Source of the DNA: Theocolax elegans
Lineage: Eukaryota > Arthropoda > Insecta > Hymenoptera > Cerocephalidae
DNA: 64,000 bases
NCBI GenBank assembly: GCA_026168455.1
Contig: CM047426.1
Location: 83,231,986 to 83,295,985 of the forward strand
Reading direction: 5' to 3'
The translations under genes were made by a program, and so were the position numbers. How positions within the stretch are numbered: position 1 is the stretch's first letter; each line of letters starts with the position of its first letter. The notes under the pieces are model-generated. The model was not told the origin of the DNA. It saw only the letters and a list, made by a program, of their open reading frames with translations, and did not search any database. Positions 51,401 to 64,000 of this stretch are shown piece after piece.

Positions 51401-54400
51401 ACAATTGTTAAAACAAAATATTTTCTACGTTATTTTTTAATATTTTATTATCTTTCATTATTATTATCGTTTAATAAAACTGATGTTTCAATGTGACCCT
51501 ATGCTGCCTACGCAATTGATGATAATATGGTTTACTATACGTTCATTTTTAGTTTTTGAATAGCGGTTTACGTGTCTCGCTGTTTACTATATTCGGTTAC
51601 AATATACATGCGCCTGTTACCACATGATTTGAAACCGAGTCGTCAAAAGCACTAAAGTGCATTTTCCGAAACCCCGTCAATAGTTTCATACTCTGAGAAA
51701 TTAAAAGAAAATGATAATAACAGGTATGATGTATAAGAAGCACAATCTACACATTCAAAAGAGTAAATATTAAAATAATAACATAAAGTAAACAGAATAA
51801 AGTAAATTTCAGTTTATTAGCTATTAACCGTTTATAAAGATCAAATTACAATCATAAAATAACTAAGTGTAGATTTCCCCCCTCATATTATATAGGTAAG
51901 TTTTTGCATAAAAAAATTAATTAAATAAAATCAAACTGTACTACTAATTAATGGCACGTGGAAAGAAAATGGTCTGCTGCCAACAAAAAATCAACTGAGG
52001 ATAGCAAATACGATGCCAATAGCATTCTCGGAATAGTTTCAATAGAAAATTGTACTCGAACCCCACGAAACTCGACTCCATAAGAGCCAGCAATAAAAAC
52101 AATTTTCCGCGTATGTACGTATATACTTAAGTGGAATTTCTTTGCAGAATTGATCATTCCTGGTATTTCTTTTAAATTCAGAAATGTAATACTATTGTGA
52201 TAATATTTGGATGTATTCTATAAACAGATGTGTTAATGTTTAACACATAATAAATCTAAACGAAATTTTATAACATTGTTATGTATTATTCAGAATATCG
52301 ATATAATTATTTCTTTTGATAATAAAGAGTCATCTCGCGCGCAAGCGTGCATCTTAGCTTCTCTATTTTACTAAGTTTCTTTATTCATGTTCTAAATGTT
52401 TCAATTTAAAATATAATTAGCAAGGCAATGGGCAGGAAAAAGGCAAGTCAAGTTCCTTTTCCAAAGCACTTTTCTTTTCAAAAACTTTAGTTTTGTCCCG
52501 TTTTCATAGATAATACGATCGTCCTTTTCGCGTATTTCCCACTGACCATTCATAACACATTTTCACGTCATCCTTTTAAAGGGGATGTTATTATTATCTT
52601 GCCAAGTAAGACCATAAAATCACATACAGTAGCTTAACATAAAAATATAAATGAATGAGATTTAAATATATACCTATGAGGGAACGTAATATATATATAT
52701 ATATAATGAGTCTGGGCAGCGAAACCCGTCAGAGCTCTAGCTCTTTAATTCCGAAATCAACAAGATGCGATGTGCCTTTACCCAGATTTACATGCTAATG
52801 GAAGGTTAGCCCGTCAAGACAACCGAGATGAGAATTACAATTTTGCCGGAATGAGTCGTCCCAGGTCGCAGAAATATGCGCGCTAGATTCACGATGAAAG
52901 GGAATCAGAGAAAGGGAAAAGCCGTCGGGGAAATGAAACGAGAAAGAGATAGACTTTACCTGGATAATCTAGATTATACTGAAATTGCAAAGATTAAAAA
53001 AAAAAAAGATTAACGATACAAACTTTAATACGTACAATAATATTACTTAACGATATAAATAAACGTTGGAATATAAATGTCATTATTATGTAGAAAAAGT
53101 AGATTTATTTAAAAAGGAGAGTTGCGCGAGTTCTCTGTTAACAAACGTTTAAAAGGTAAAACGAAAGGGAGGGAAAAAAAGGAGAATAAAAGGTAGAAAT
53201 TTTTGAAACTTGTCGTGCTCTACATCCTTAATGACCTTTTTCAGAGACGAAGCATTTTTTCATTTTTAATGTTGGCTTGCCAGAAGAGCAAAAGAGCGTG
53301 TACACGAAAAACCCGAGACAAGGCGCGAGAAGAAAAAGTAAAACACGAGACGCGAGTACTCGCGTGACGGAAACGCTTGTACGAGAAGGAAACGATGCCC
53401 TGGGGTGTTGAATTGGGATATACGTATAGATACACTTACACCCGTGTGTGCATAGGTAGATGTAGATGCGTATCGTACGAACGCGGCACCAGAAATACGC
53501 GTACGCGCGACACGGGGTAAATGCATTAATGGGATCCGAAAAGGAAAGTAATTCGGCTTGAGGAAACCATGAAATATTGCCAATGCCTAACGACACCCTG
53601 TCTACATAACGATGTTTATACACACCCTGTGCGACTACGCGTATCTACCTACCTCTTCGCGTGATTTTCACCGTGAAATTAAATAATGGCTCAACGCGCG
53701 ACTCGCTCGCTCTCGGCGGAATCGAGACTGCCTAAGTTATATCTTCTACGCGGACTGGGAATTCTTCCTCTCTGAATGTATAATGTTGTAATTTATACTC
53801 TTTGCGATGCCAATTATTGTACATAGGACAGGTTTTACTAAAACTCTTCGGGTAAATTATAGACGCAGATGTAGTTGTATGTTATCTATCAATGTATATA
53901 TATAGTTATATGTATATACCAATAGTATAGGTATATCAAATTAAGGTCTCATACGTGTTTAAACAATACGTTTAAAATTTCAATTTATAAAATAAAATGA
54001 AAAACCTTTAAATCTAACTCCATTTCTTATATGCATTATTCCATTTATTGGAAGTACCGATCGCTTCTGGTTCATACATGTGATATTTTACTCATTCGTT
54101 GTTCCAAATTGAATGGGTAAACGAAAGAGCGGAAAAATATTGCAAAACCAAAATTGAAGCAGAGGTACATCTATACGGATAAGCGGACGAAATTCGAATA
54201 CATATTCGTATAGAGATATAGTCTAGTTTTAAATACATCTCATCATCCGTTTACGAGAAGGAAAATCGTATTCGTTATTACGGCGCACTGACCACCGCAA
54301 CCGAAAGTTTAGACCATTGTAAAATTATTATTAAACTGACTTTCACGGACATCCCATTATACGTTATGTTTCCTCTAATTTCATCAGTGGCGCGGGATCA

Positions 54401-55410
54401 CGCCGATAACTCATTCACAATTATGCGATCGTCGAATCGAATATGAATTAATTGCACGCGGTTTAGCAAGAAATTAATTAATCCTCTTGAAACTGTACCA
54501 ATCGGATACGCCCTGGCCTCTCTCACTCTCTCACTCTCTCCTCTCTCACTCTCTTTCTCCCTCTCCCTCTCCCTCTCTCTTCCTTTGGTGGCTGTATTAT
54601 ACGCTCACGGAATTCGGATGTTTGCACACTCCCGGAAACTTCCCATGCCCTCGGACTATCGACAATTATTGCATATCGGATTAAGGCTCGGCAAAAACTC
54701 TTATTACATGCGCTTATATGCAAATGTATGCATTTTGTTGTGGGATTATACCTCGACCAAACTGTATTTAGTTTGGGATTGCTTTACGGCTCTCACTTCG
54801 TATACAGAATATAACTTAATACTGTTTGGATTGAATACAGTTTTAACCTCAAATACCTGCTTTAAAGGGTAATATTACATTTTCTTTCAAGTGAAAATGT
54901 TTATCATAGACGTTGATAAATGAATAAATGAGATTTTAATGAATGGATACATTTTCATTTTTAATTCCTTGTAAAGGAAGCTTTGTAATAGTAACATTTT
55001 TAGAATAACTCAAAACATGTCAGAAGTAAGTTTTGGGATGGCTTCAAAGTCCAAATCACTGTATTTTTAGAAAGTATTTGTAGATGTATGTATGCGTGTG
55101 TGAATTTGTACGTATACTGACATATTTTTTAATCTACTATACCGATATCGCTCGTTGTGAGCATGAATTTTTCTATTCAATTTCCGAGTTTGGGAAAAAA
55201 ATTTATTTCTAGATCTATAGTTTTGTTTTTATTTTATAGTCAATTTTCAATTTTTCAAACATTACGTTTTGAAAATGTGAATGTTATAAAAAGTATTTTT
55301 TATATAGACCAGATGTACTTTGCAGAGAATAAAAAAATCTTTGCTCTAGATTCAAGTTTTTCAAATTATTAATTTTCTATTTATTAAAAAAAAATCTGAT
55401 TTTTTTTTCA
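48403..55410. other. Gene-poor stretch with microsatellites and CpG-rich islands
   Basis: A (CT)n run lies at 49459-49481, a GT/TA compound run at about 49585-49640, a (TA)n run at 52689-52706, and a CT-rich tract with CTCTCACTCTC units at about 54520-54585. CpG-rich islands occur at about 49680-49990, 52710-52960 and 53200-53780; the last has three overlapping minus-strand frames with no domain. None of the open frames here has recognised similarity or splice context. The islands may be regulatory, since 52790-52803 contains an ATGCTAAT octamer-like site, but this is only suggestive. Confidence 0.5.
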
Positions 55411-55677
55411 ATTTATTATAATTCTGAAAATAATCACTCGAATGTGCTGAAAAATTCAAAGTAACAGAACGTAATAGTGAATTTTTAATAAAAAAGATAA
55501 AAACTGAAAAAGTTGAATTTTTTACATTATACGTTTTCGGGCATAGGAAGCTTTAAATACACTTGAAATTTTGGGAAGAGGTAGTCTTTAGCTAATAAAA
55601 ATTCCTGGTTTCAACCAAATATTTTTATTTAATGAAATTTTTAATTGCTGATATTTCTCAAACCAATCAATCAAATA
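55411..55677. repeat. Left 267-bp direct repeat flanking the palindrome
   Basis: The segment from ATTTATTATAATTCTG to CAATCAATCAAATA is repeated in the same orientation at 56564-56832 with small indels. It directly abuts the left arm of the palindrome. Confidence 0.9.
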
Positions 55678-56560
55678 TCAGTTGAATAGAATTTATCGAT
55701 CTTCCCAAGTCAGAGGTGAAGGTAAAAAAGAAATTTTAATACATTTTTCTTTTTTCGTAACGTTTCGGTAGACAATGCTACCCTCTTCAGACTGTATAAA
55801 ATTTATTAATTTCGATTAGTACATCTCAGAATATATATAATGTAAAAAGGGAACGTAAATGAAAAAATTAAAAATATACCTTCTAATATCAATATCGTAC
55901 AATGTTTACAATATTATTTCGCCGCAAGTCGATTTAAATTTTCGCTTCTTTTTCCTCATTCTAAACACGAGGAAACGTCAAACAGATGTATACACGACGA
56001 AAATTTCTGCTGTATATGAAACAATACTAGATTCGCGCTTTCTTATATAGGTATAATTAGTAAGTTTGTGTTTATATTTTTTCTATTTATGACGCATGAT
56101 CAAGGTTGTGTACAGTACGTTTGATTTCAGATTTCAGATCATGCGTCATAAATAGAAAAAATATAAACACAAACTTACTAATTATACCTATATAAGAAAG
56201 CGCGAATCTAGTATTGTTTCATATACAGCAGAAATTTTCGTCGTGTATACATCTGTTTGACGTTTCCTCGTGTTTAGAATGAGGAAAAGAAGCGAAAATT
56301 TAAATCGACTTGCGGCGAAATAATATTGTAAACATTGTACGATATTGATATTAGAAGGTATATTTTTTAATTTTTTTCATTTACGTTCCCTTTTACATAT
56401 ATATATTCTGAGATGTACTAATCGAAATAATAAATTTTATACAGTCTGAAGAGGGTAGCATTGTCTACCGAAACGTTACGAAAAAGAAAAATGTATTAAA
56501 ATTTCTTTTTTACCTTCACCTCTGACTTGGGAAGATCGATAATTCTATTCAACTGATATT
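55674..56560. repeat. Large near-perfect palindrome (arms ~428/424 bp, 35-nt spacer)
   Basis: Left arm 55674-56101 and right arm 56137-56560 are reverse complements with only a few indels, mostly in homopolymers. The spacer (56102-56136) contains a GATTTCA duplication. Each arm carries CTGAAGA...GGTAGCATTGTCTACC...GAAACGTT (right arm plus strand 56446-56476; left arm on the minus strand). This is the CTGA(N)GA-stem-GAAAC arrangement of the hammerhead-like motifs described for the pLTRs of Penelope-like elements. The 63-codon frame at 55859-56050 is incidental. I read the structure as a head-to-head inverted pair of truncated Penelope-like ends. Confidence 0.85.
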
Positions 56561-56563
56561 TTC

Positions 56564-56832
56564 ATTTATTATAATTCTGAAAATAATCACTCGAATGTGC
56601 TGAAAAATTCAAAGTAACAGAACGTAATAGTGAATTTTTTAATAAAAAAAATTCAAAAACTGAAACAGTGAATTTTTTACATCATTACGTTTTCGGGCAT
56701 AGGAAGCTTTAAATACACTTGAAATTTGTGAAGAGGTAAGTCTTTAGCTAACAAAAATCCTGGTTTCAACCAAATATTTTTATTTAATGAAATTTTTAAT
56801 TGCTGATATTTCTCAAACCAATCAATCAAATA
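56564..56832. repeat. Right direct repeat flanking the palindrome
   Basis: This is a second copy of 55411-55677 in the same orientation, starting three bases after the right arm. Together the pair brackets the palindrome like an unusually long target-site duplication or a local duplication. Confidence 0.9.
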
Positions 56833-57796
56833 GGTTGAAAAAAGATCCTGGCCATAGAACAGTAGTTGCTGTAAAAATTTAGAACATTTCACGAAGAGTT
56901 CTTGAGAAAAAACATTATAATATAAGTTTTTTTTTTAATTTTAATTGTTGGTAATGTATGCTTTTTAATAGTATCATATATGTAACCATATTAAAACTTG
57001 TCAAAAACAGGTTTTAAAGGACTTGCAATATCTAAATGCTGTATTTTTGAGTACATAACTCATTAATCTGCATAAAACCAAATGGACTTTGAAATTACAT
57101 AATTAATACTTCACTATTTTCTTATACGTGTGATTCAAAATTTGACATCTTTATACATTTTTTAGAGCAATGTTTATTAATTATAATGTTCGTATTCAAT
57201 TTTAAGAAACTTGGATTGCATTGTGAGGATTAACTAAGTTTCATATATTATAATAATATACAACATATAATATGTATATAAGATCGATATAGTAATTTTG
57301 AGGAAACTACGTGCCAAAGTATTGGTAGCAGTTTATTAATTTTGAAACAAATTATTGAAAATGAATTAATATACACATTTTCTAGTTTTTAGAAAACTAA
57401 CACGTTATTTTACAAATTATTTAAATACGGTCGTAAAGGTGGAATAGTATTTAATCTACTACTTAAGAATTGTAAATACTAAAATATAAGTCAATTTAAT
57501 TATAACTATTTCTTATTATGGATATTTGTAATTTTGTATATTTTGATAAACCAACCGATGAATAAATTATATATATAAAAAACTGTATTTGAAGAGGAAC
57601 ACAAAGGGAATAAAATTGAAGACCATTTAAAGTAGTTCCAAATTTTGTAATTGTGCAACCTATATTTAGCAGCACAAGCAATATTTCTCTAAAAGAACAA
57701 AACCCAAAATCACAGTGTAAAACAAGAAAAGAGCGTCGATCAACACTAACGATAATCGGCGGTCAGAGTAAGTTACAGACATCAAAAGTAAAGGAC

Positions 57797-57800
<4 letters not shown>
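56833..57800. other. Gene-less AT-rich stretch
   Basis: Only short frames without domains are present; nothing else is visible. Confidence 0.5.

Positions 57801-57833
<33 letters not shown>
57801..57833. repeat. (GA)n microsatellite
   Basis: An uninterrupted GA run gives Arg/Glu repeats on plus and Ser/Leu repeats on minus in spurious frames. A further GA-rich stretch lies at about 58150-58215. Confidence 0.9.
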
Positions 57834-57837
<4 letters not shown>

Positions 57838-60800
57838 TAGAGGAAGAAAAGGGGGAGAAATAGGTAGTTTGGGTGGAAAGGGAGAAGAAAAGTGAGACTC
57901 GCATACGCGAAATTTGTTTCCAACTCGAGCGTCAACGTTATTGCCGGAGCGGTCTTGCCAACGAAGGAAGAGTGAGAGCCTGGGCGAGGAGATCCAAGCT
58001 AGGTACAGCAGATTAAAGTAATTAAGTCAGGAGGTAGAAGGGGGTCGCGCGTTTCCCGTTCTCATGGAGCCATTCGAATCGGATGCGCGTGGTTCGAGGC
58101 TTACGCGCGAGTTCCGCTACCGCACCATGCCACGCCTCATTTCCTACGGGAAGAGAGAGAAAGAGAGCGAGAGTGATGGAGCGACTGAGGGAGAGAGAGA
58201 GAGAGAGAAAGAGATACTAGCCACGACCAGCCCCTCGGAAGTAGAAAAGCAATGACCTCTATTATTCAGACCCGACGTTCACCCACGCGTTTCCCGATGT
58301 GTTTTCAAGCAATTCTTTGTGGAAGATCGAGAGGGAGAGAGAAACGAGAGTGGTCTACGTGCCATTTAGATCATACCCGAAAGTGATTCGATTTAAACGG
58401 TCAGATACGTCCACGGACCGAGAGATGCTAATTTATTTTAACTATACATGTTTTTCATTCATTTTAACAGCTGTTTAATTACTGTTTCGAAAATTAATAT
58501 TTTATATACAGTTCATTGTTTTTAAAGCAGGTTACATATATTATTTTCTAATTATTCAGAATACAAAATGCATTCTAATTCAATTATAATATTTAGAATA
58601 TATTAAATACATATTATACATTATATACAGGCACTCCACAATATGCGTATGCACATAAATTATTTTCTGATTATATTACTAAAGAATAAATATTTAATTA
58701 CTTTCGATTTTTTTATTTAATACCATTAGTATTTGCGGTATGGAAAATTCCTATACATTAAATTTTAATTTGTGAAGATCGGTGCATACTGCAGTCTACA
58801 GTCTACATTCATATTCTTAAATGAACATTTAATTCCACATTCTATTAATTAAATGCCATTGATAATATTAACACAAATATTTGTGGAAAGCGTAATATGC
58901 TAATATTAAATAGTAATAATAATAACAATTCAAATTAATACCTAATTTACTGAACGTGAGTTATTATCATTTAATAATTTTTAATTACTCAATACCACCA
59001 GATATATAATTCACAATTTATACATTATTGCCTTGAAAGCTCTTCATAACAATAACTTATCAACAGGTCGATAACGAATTAAAGAAAAAAATAGTAATAC
59101 AGACGGAGTAGAGAGAAATAAAAGGATGACCATGAGAAAAGTGATAGAGTGTATGAAAGACAGAGAAAGAGAGAAAGAAAGAGAGACGTAGAGGCAGAGA
59201 TAGATAGATGGATAGATAGATAGGAAGAGAGAGAGAAAAAAAAGAGAGATAGACCCTATTTTATGCATGATTGCAGGGTAGAGCATGCAAGTCTGGAAAA
59301 GTGCGGCTCGCGTGGAAGGAAAAAAAGGCAGAGAAAAACTATCGAAAAGCAAGAGAAAAGTACACCGTGGGTGAATAAAAAACATTTATAGGAATGAATG
59401 GAAGAAAGAAAGAGAGAAATGGAAAGGAAGAAGGAAGACAGAGAAGGGAGTACAAGATTGTCGGAAATGGAGAAACAAGAAGCGAGGTCGAACGGACCAG
59501 AGTAAAGTGTATCCGCAAAGTCGGTTTCAATGCTTTTCGAACTTTCTATGCATTTCAATTCTTAAACCTTTGAAAATGCGGTAGTAGAGCGCGAGCTGCG
59601 AGAAAAATGTTTTCTGATACTTTTAGCGTGTTTTATTAACTTACTTGATTTATATTTTTCACTTCTTCTTTTCAACACAAACCTAGACATATTTAAATAC
59701 GTCGCATCTCATGCTATTTTGAACTCGTATGCATTAACATAGTTATACATAATTTGTAAAAATTCATAAATATTCATAATATTTTTAATTTAATTAATGC
59801 TTCATATTTAGAAAAATAAGAATGTAAATAATAAGAAGTCTTTTATACATAAATATAATCTTTTATGTTGGAAATCATTTTCACTTAATGGAATACCGAA
59901 TAATCTGATTTGTGGATCAATCAATTTATTCCAATTTCTGACAATGCATTTCTCCGTGACAGAGAACTTGTAAAAACATTTCATTTTATCATCCCGCAAG
60001 ATATGTAGATATGAACTTATAGATGCAATATAACACTGTCAAAATTCGAAAATTAATTTTCAAAAACTTTATTTACCAAAACATAATTTCTTTTAATTTA
60101 AATTCAACAAGATCAATTACATCTGCTTTGATAAAAAATTCCTAGAGAGTGATATTTCATGATCGTAATATAATATTTCTATATATATTTGATAACATTG
60201 CCGATCGTTGGTGAGCAATCGAGAAAAAGGACAGAATACGATATCGACTGATCGAACAAGAAAGTGATATGGAGAAAAATAGAGTTGAAGGAAAGGATAG
60301 AAGTAGCAAGAAGCTTAGAAAATAAGCCAAGCGAATGTAGCAAAAGGCATCGTCTGTATACCTACCTTTCTACATTTGAAATACGAAGGAAATGGGATAT
60401 ACAAAGTCCAAAGGCTTTTTCCTCTCATCTCTTGCAGTAGGCTATACGTTCAACGCGAACGTCTTAACAATACCGAAGATATTTTTCGCAACTCTCTTTA
60501 TATCTGGCTTTCCAGCCCGTTTTCGCTTGACTCTCACGATATACCTACTTCTTCCTTTTTTTTATATAACGCATTCCCACTCCGCTTGTGTTTGCTACTC
60601 CTCTCATACGTCTCATTTTTACTTTCTGGTATATCTTTGTATTTCGTCGATGAAGGAGTTACTACCTCCATTGCGAGTCTTTCTTTTTTTTTGCACTGGA
60701 AATTCTGTTTGGCAAGGCAAGAAATATGTTTTACGACGATGATGTATATGCACGTGCATCTACGTACGCGTGTGCACGCTTTATTGTTGGTGTGTCTAGT

Positions 60801-63640
60801 GAAAAGTTTCGAAAGTATATGATGAATGGTGAGTTGTACATGAAGCGCACTAAAATTTATTATTAAAACTTTCGACCTTTTGATTTGTAACGATTCGTTA
60901 ACAAACAAATTTTTCTGTTCAAGTACGTCATCTCTTTTTTCCCCATTGTTCAGGTAAAGTGGTTTTAAACATAATACTTTTAATTTGGACAATCACGTTA
61001 ATTAAGTATAGTTATTTTTATTCTATTAAGTCTATATAAATAGTTGTCACCTGAATACGTAAATCAAGTAAGACATGTAATAAAAAAATGAGATATTGCG
61101 CGAATAAATATACGGATAAGCAATACGAAATAGCATAACATTACGATCATATTTATGCTATGCAAATCGTTTACCATTTTTCGTAATCGTTCCTTTTGGT
61201 ACAGTTAATCCTTGAGTCGAAGGAGGTACGTACATATTTTAATTTTAATTTGTATTTATTCAAATCATATTTCGATGAGCAGCTTTACTCAACGGAATAC
61301 CACTTTTGCGTAAACATCAGCTTTCCTCGTAAAGCCATAAAGGTAAAAACGTAAAATCAGTAAAACAACGCCTTTTTTCCAGATCCGTAAAAACACGCAC
61401 GCGTTCTGAACCGACCAAACTAAATCCTCATTCCCTTCGAAAAACTTGTTATTTTAATTCTCTAAGTTACAATTTCTCCATACTTTCGCCTCTTGTACAA
61501 ACGTAGTGTAGCCCATACATAGCGAATAAATTAACAATAAATTTTGTAGCTTGTCTCGGTAGCAGAAAAGTAGAGTGAATGGAAAAAAAAAACAAAAAAC
61601 ACTGATAGGTAGATGGAGTTGAATGTCCTTTTGTTTCACCACAAAAATCGCGAGCCTCAGCTCTATTCTGTCGTATTCCCTTAACTCTATTTAATTCTGC
61701 AAAAGTTCGCGCACTTGATTTTATTACAGCAATATCAGCCGGCACGTCCAAATGTTTGCGCGGGCTTTACGAACCGTACACCAGTCAGAATTTTAACTTC
61801 GTTTTCAATAAGATCAGCGCTATACGCCGTTAAGACAGTTTTATATCAAGAAGTGAACGTGAATTTCTGTGACGTCGACTAACTGTATCTAAAAAAATTT
61901 AACTACAATTTCATTTGTCGAATAAACAGTAGGGCATGCAAATTTTGTAAATTGAAAAATTAAAATTGTGTAGTCTTTAAATTAAGAAAAAAAACATTAA
62001 TCTATTATTTATATGGAGACTAGAGAAATGAAGTTACATAGTTGGAAAATTAAACTGAAATGAGAAAGAGATATAGAGTCCTTGATGTATAATAGACGGA
62101 GATGAAAGGACTTATTAGATATTCAATTGAAACTCACTTTAGTAAAAGGTTCTTGTTAAAAAAAGTAGTCATATATGTACAATAAAATTCTTTCACCCAG
62201 TACGAATTGCTGTCGGATTTTAAATTTCGTCCAGCACCTGACTTTGACGGCTGGTAATCCGGACAAAAAAGTTGTACCGCTTTATGTGGAAAAGCTTTTC
62301 ACGATTCACGCTACTCTACCCAGCTGAATGAGCCCGGACAGATTACCAGTGCCAAAATCGCGAAATGGAATAACGCGCTAGCATAATAAAACTGGGTCTG
62401 AAATACATTTTCATTTTCGTACTGTTAAACGAGCTTTTAATTCACCGTCAATGTCATTCATATAAAACGTATATGTTCGAAACTTCACTTCAATGACACA
62501 TTATTGTATATATTCAATAAGATTCAAACGTATGAAACTAATATGTTAAATGGATATATACAAATAAATCCGTAATAAATACTAAAATGCTGTTGCATTA
62601 ATTTAATTTAAAAATATATGATTGTACAATATCTTGTGTACACTTATTTCATGTTTACCGCATTGATTGAAAAAGTTTGACCGATTGAATTGAAGGATGA
62701 TTTAATCTGTTAGTAGTCCATTTGTTTTCAATTATGTAGGTAAGATAATAATTAAATACATTGTAAGAAAAGTTTAAGTTTTTATGGATGGGTATCACGC
62801 AACGAGAATTCGCGGTGAGTTACAGGTATTTTCGAATGGTTAACACGCGGTTGAGATTTGCCATATGTTTCAGGTAATATGAGACTGGTAACATGCGAAG
62901 AACAGTTGGTAGGATGCATGTACATTTGGATAGGAAACACTTAGCGGAGATCTTGTTCGCAATCACTCATCTTTTCAAATTCTCCAAATACCTGCATCCA
63001 AGAGTATACTAAAAAGTAAAATTTGTTTTTTCTCTATTACTCAGAACCTCTCCTAATTCTTGATGTTATTATTTGTTATTTTATTTTTGAGTGTATCTAA
63101 TGATAAAAAGTAATAAGAAAATAAAAGGACCTCGAATAAAGTGGATATTTATGTAGTCTACGAGCAAACCTAAAGCCTGGATAACTTGAAGCTAGATATT
63201 CGCTTTGTAGTTTGACGAAGGTCCTTTGAGAATGGAGAGTCAAGCACCAAGCCAAGATAATGCATATGTACCACGATGATGAGACAAAGAAGATAAGTTG
63301 ATTAACGTAGTGAAAATTTTTCGAGTTACCAGTTTATATCCTTAGGGCAAAATATAAAATTAATTTTAATAATTACTGTAAATGAAACATTGCAATTTGT
63401 TTTCATTAATTTTAATATTTGCTTATTCATTTAAGGATTATTATAATTACTGATTGTTGATAATTTTCTTGTTTTTTTTTTAGCTTGACCCATTACCAGC
63501 GAAGGGGACATTTTATAGTCGATTGATTTTTGTCTTACTAAAGCGTTGACTAACTAATTTTTATTGGGAGTAACATGTTCTTAAATAAAAAGACCAGCTC
63601 TTTTCGAATCCGTGGTCAGATTTACAACATTTTTCACCAG
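57834..63640. other. Gene-poor stretch with GA-rich tracts
   Basis: CpG-rich sequence around 57900-58440 is followed by AT-rich DNA. A GA-rich tract with a GATA tetranucleotide run lies at about 59155-59255. Overlapping frames at 60376-60992 (both strands) and 61454-61751 (minus) have no recognised domain. A GC-richer block at 62220-62400 carries an imperfect inverted repeat. No gene call is supported. Confidence 0.45.
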
Positions 63641-63644
63641 AAAT

Positions 63645-63965
63645 TTAATATGGCCGCCGGAAACTGTTTAAATTTAAGCATCGACTATGGAATTTTTATG
63701 TTGTAAATAATGATTTATTCTTAAAAAAACACTTAGAAAAGCTACTTATACTGCATCTTATTTAAATTTAGAATAATAATAGTATATATAAAATGGCTGA
63801 TATCAAATATTAAAATGGCGAATCCAATATGGCCATCATAACGCCAAAATTTATTTTTGCAAAAATTTGTAGTAAATGAATAATCATTGTATAAATTTTT
63901 GAGAAAGCTGAAGTCAAATTTTATGCCATATTTGCGTTTTTCAAAATGGCGGACCAAATATGACT
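63645..63965. repeat. Cluster of AATATGGC / AAAATGGCGGA motifs
   Basis: Related motifs occur at about 63648-63659 (AATATGGCCGCC), 63791-63800, 63813-63837 (AAAATGGCG then CCAATATGGCC) and 63943-63963 (AAAATGGCGGACCAAATATG). The spacing is irregular (about 20-110 bp). It looks like a degenerate tandem repeat or the subterminal part of a dispersed element cut by the window end. Confidence 0.4.
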
Positions 63966-64000
63966 ACAATTGTCTAAACAAAATATTCTTCTGCTTATTC

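Noticed and set aside
1..64000. CRISPR arrays, operons or other prokaryotic systems
   Set aside because: The window is eukaryotic nuclear DNA; no regularly spaced identical repeats with unique spacers exist, and the tandem arrays found are satellites or microsatellites.

Overview
The window is AT-rich nuclear DNA from an insect. It has spliceosomal introns with GT...AG borders, a multi-exon insect-type UDP-glycosyltransferase, debris of Ty3/gypsy, Penelope-like, Helitron-like and foldback/MITE elements, and many microsatellites. A hymenopteran, perhaps an ant, would fit the mix of AT-rich stretches with CpG-rich islands and purine/pyrimidine tracts, but that is an inference. There is no operon-like structure and gene density is very low; almost all open frames in the window are chance frames in low-complexity DNA.

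Left part (1-9.4 kb): intergenic or intronic DNA with microsatellites, one foldback element with terminal inverted repeats of about 225 bp (3176-4101), and a 10-bp minisatellite (6914-7010).

9.42-14.96 kb: a candidate Helitron/Helentron-type element of about 5.5 kb read on the minus strand. It has a GC-rich hairpin cluster next to CTAG at one end, a 10-bp subterminal inverted repeat shared by both ends, and a typical 5' block at the other end. Between the ends lie broken pieces of two host genes, both on the plus strand: one exon of a TIMMDC1-like mitochondrial protein and an intron-retaining fragment of the DM15 region of LARP1. A ~175-bp satellite with a dimeric higher-order structure follows them. 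This is the strongest candidate for something undescribed.

15-24.3 kb: no gene recognised; CT-rich tracts, CpG-rich islands and microsatellites. 24.35-30.43 kb: a head-to-tail tandem duplication with 3037-bp units, 10-bp microhomology at the breakpoints, and differences concentrated in the first ~0.9 kb; each unit carries a small MITE.

32.7-35.1 kb: the one complete protein-coding gene, a five-exon UDP-glycosyltransferase of 524 residues with signal peptide, donor-sugar signature, C-terminal membrane anchor and KKxx ER-retrieval tail. Directly downstream (35.5-39.8 kb) lies a decayed Ty3/gypsy pol fragment followed by a tandemly duplicated, LTR-containing 3' region, all bracketed by a 21-bp inverted motif at 35336 and 41721.

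41.7-64 kb: mostly gene-poor. Two candidate minus-strand exons (43766-43919 and 48278-48402) may belong to a long-intron gene that I cannot name. At 55.4-56.8 kb a near-perfect palindrome (arms of about 425 bp) is flanked by 267-bp direct repeats and carries a Penelope-like, hammerhead-like motif in each arm. The right end has repeated ATGGCGG-type motifs.
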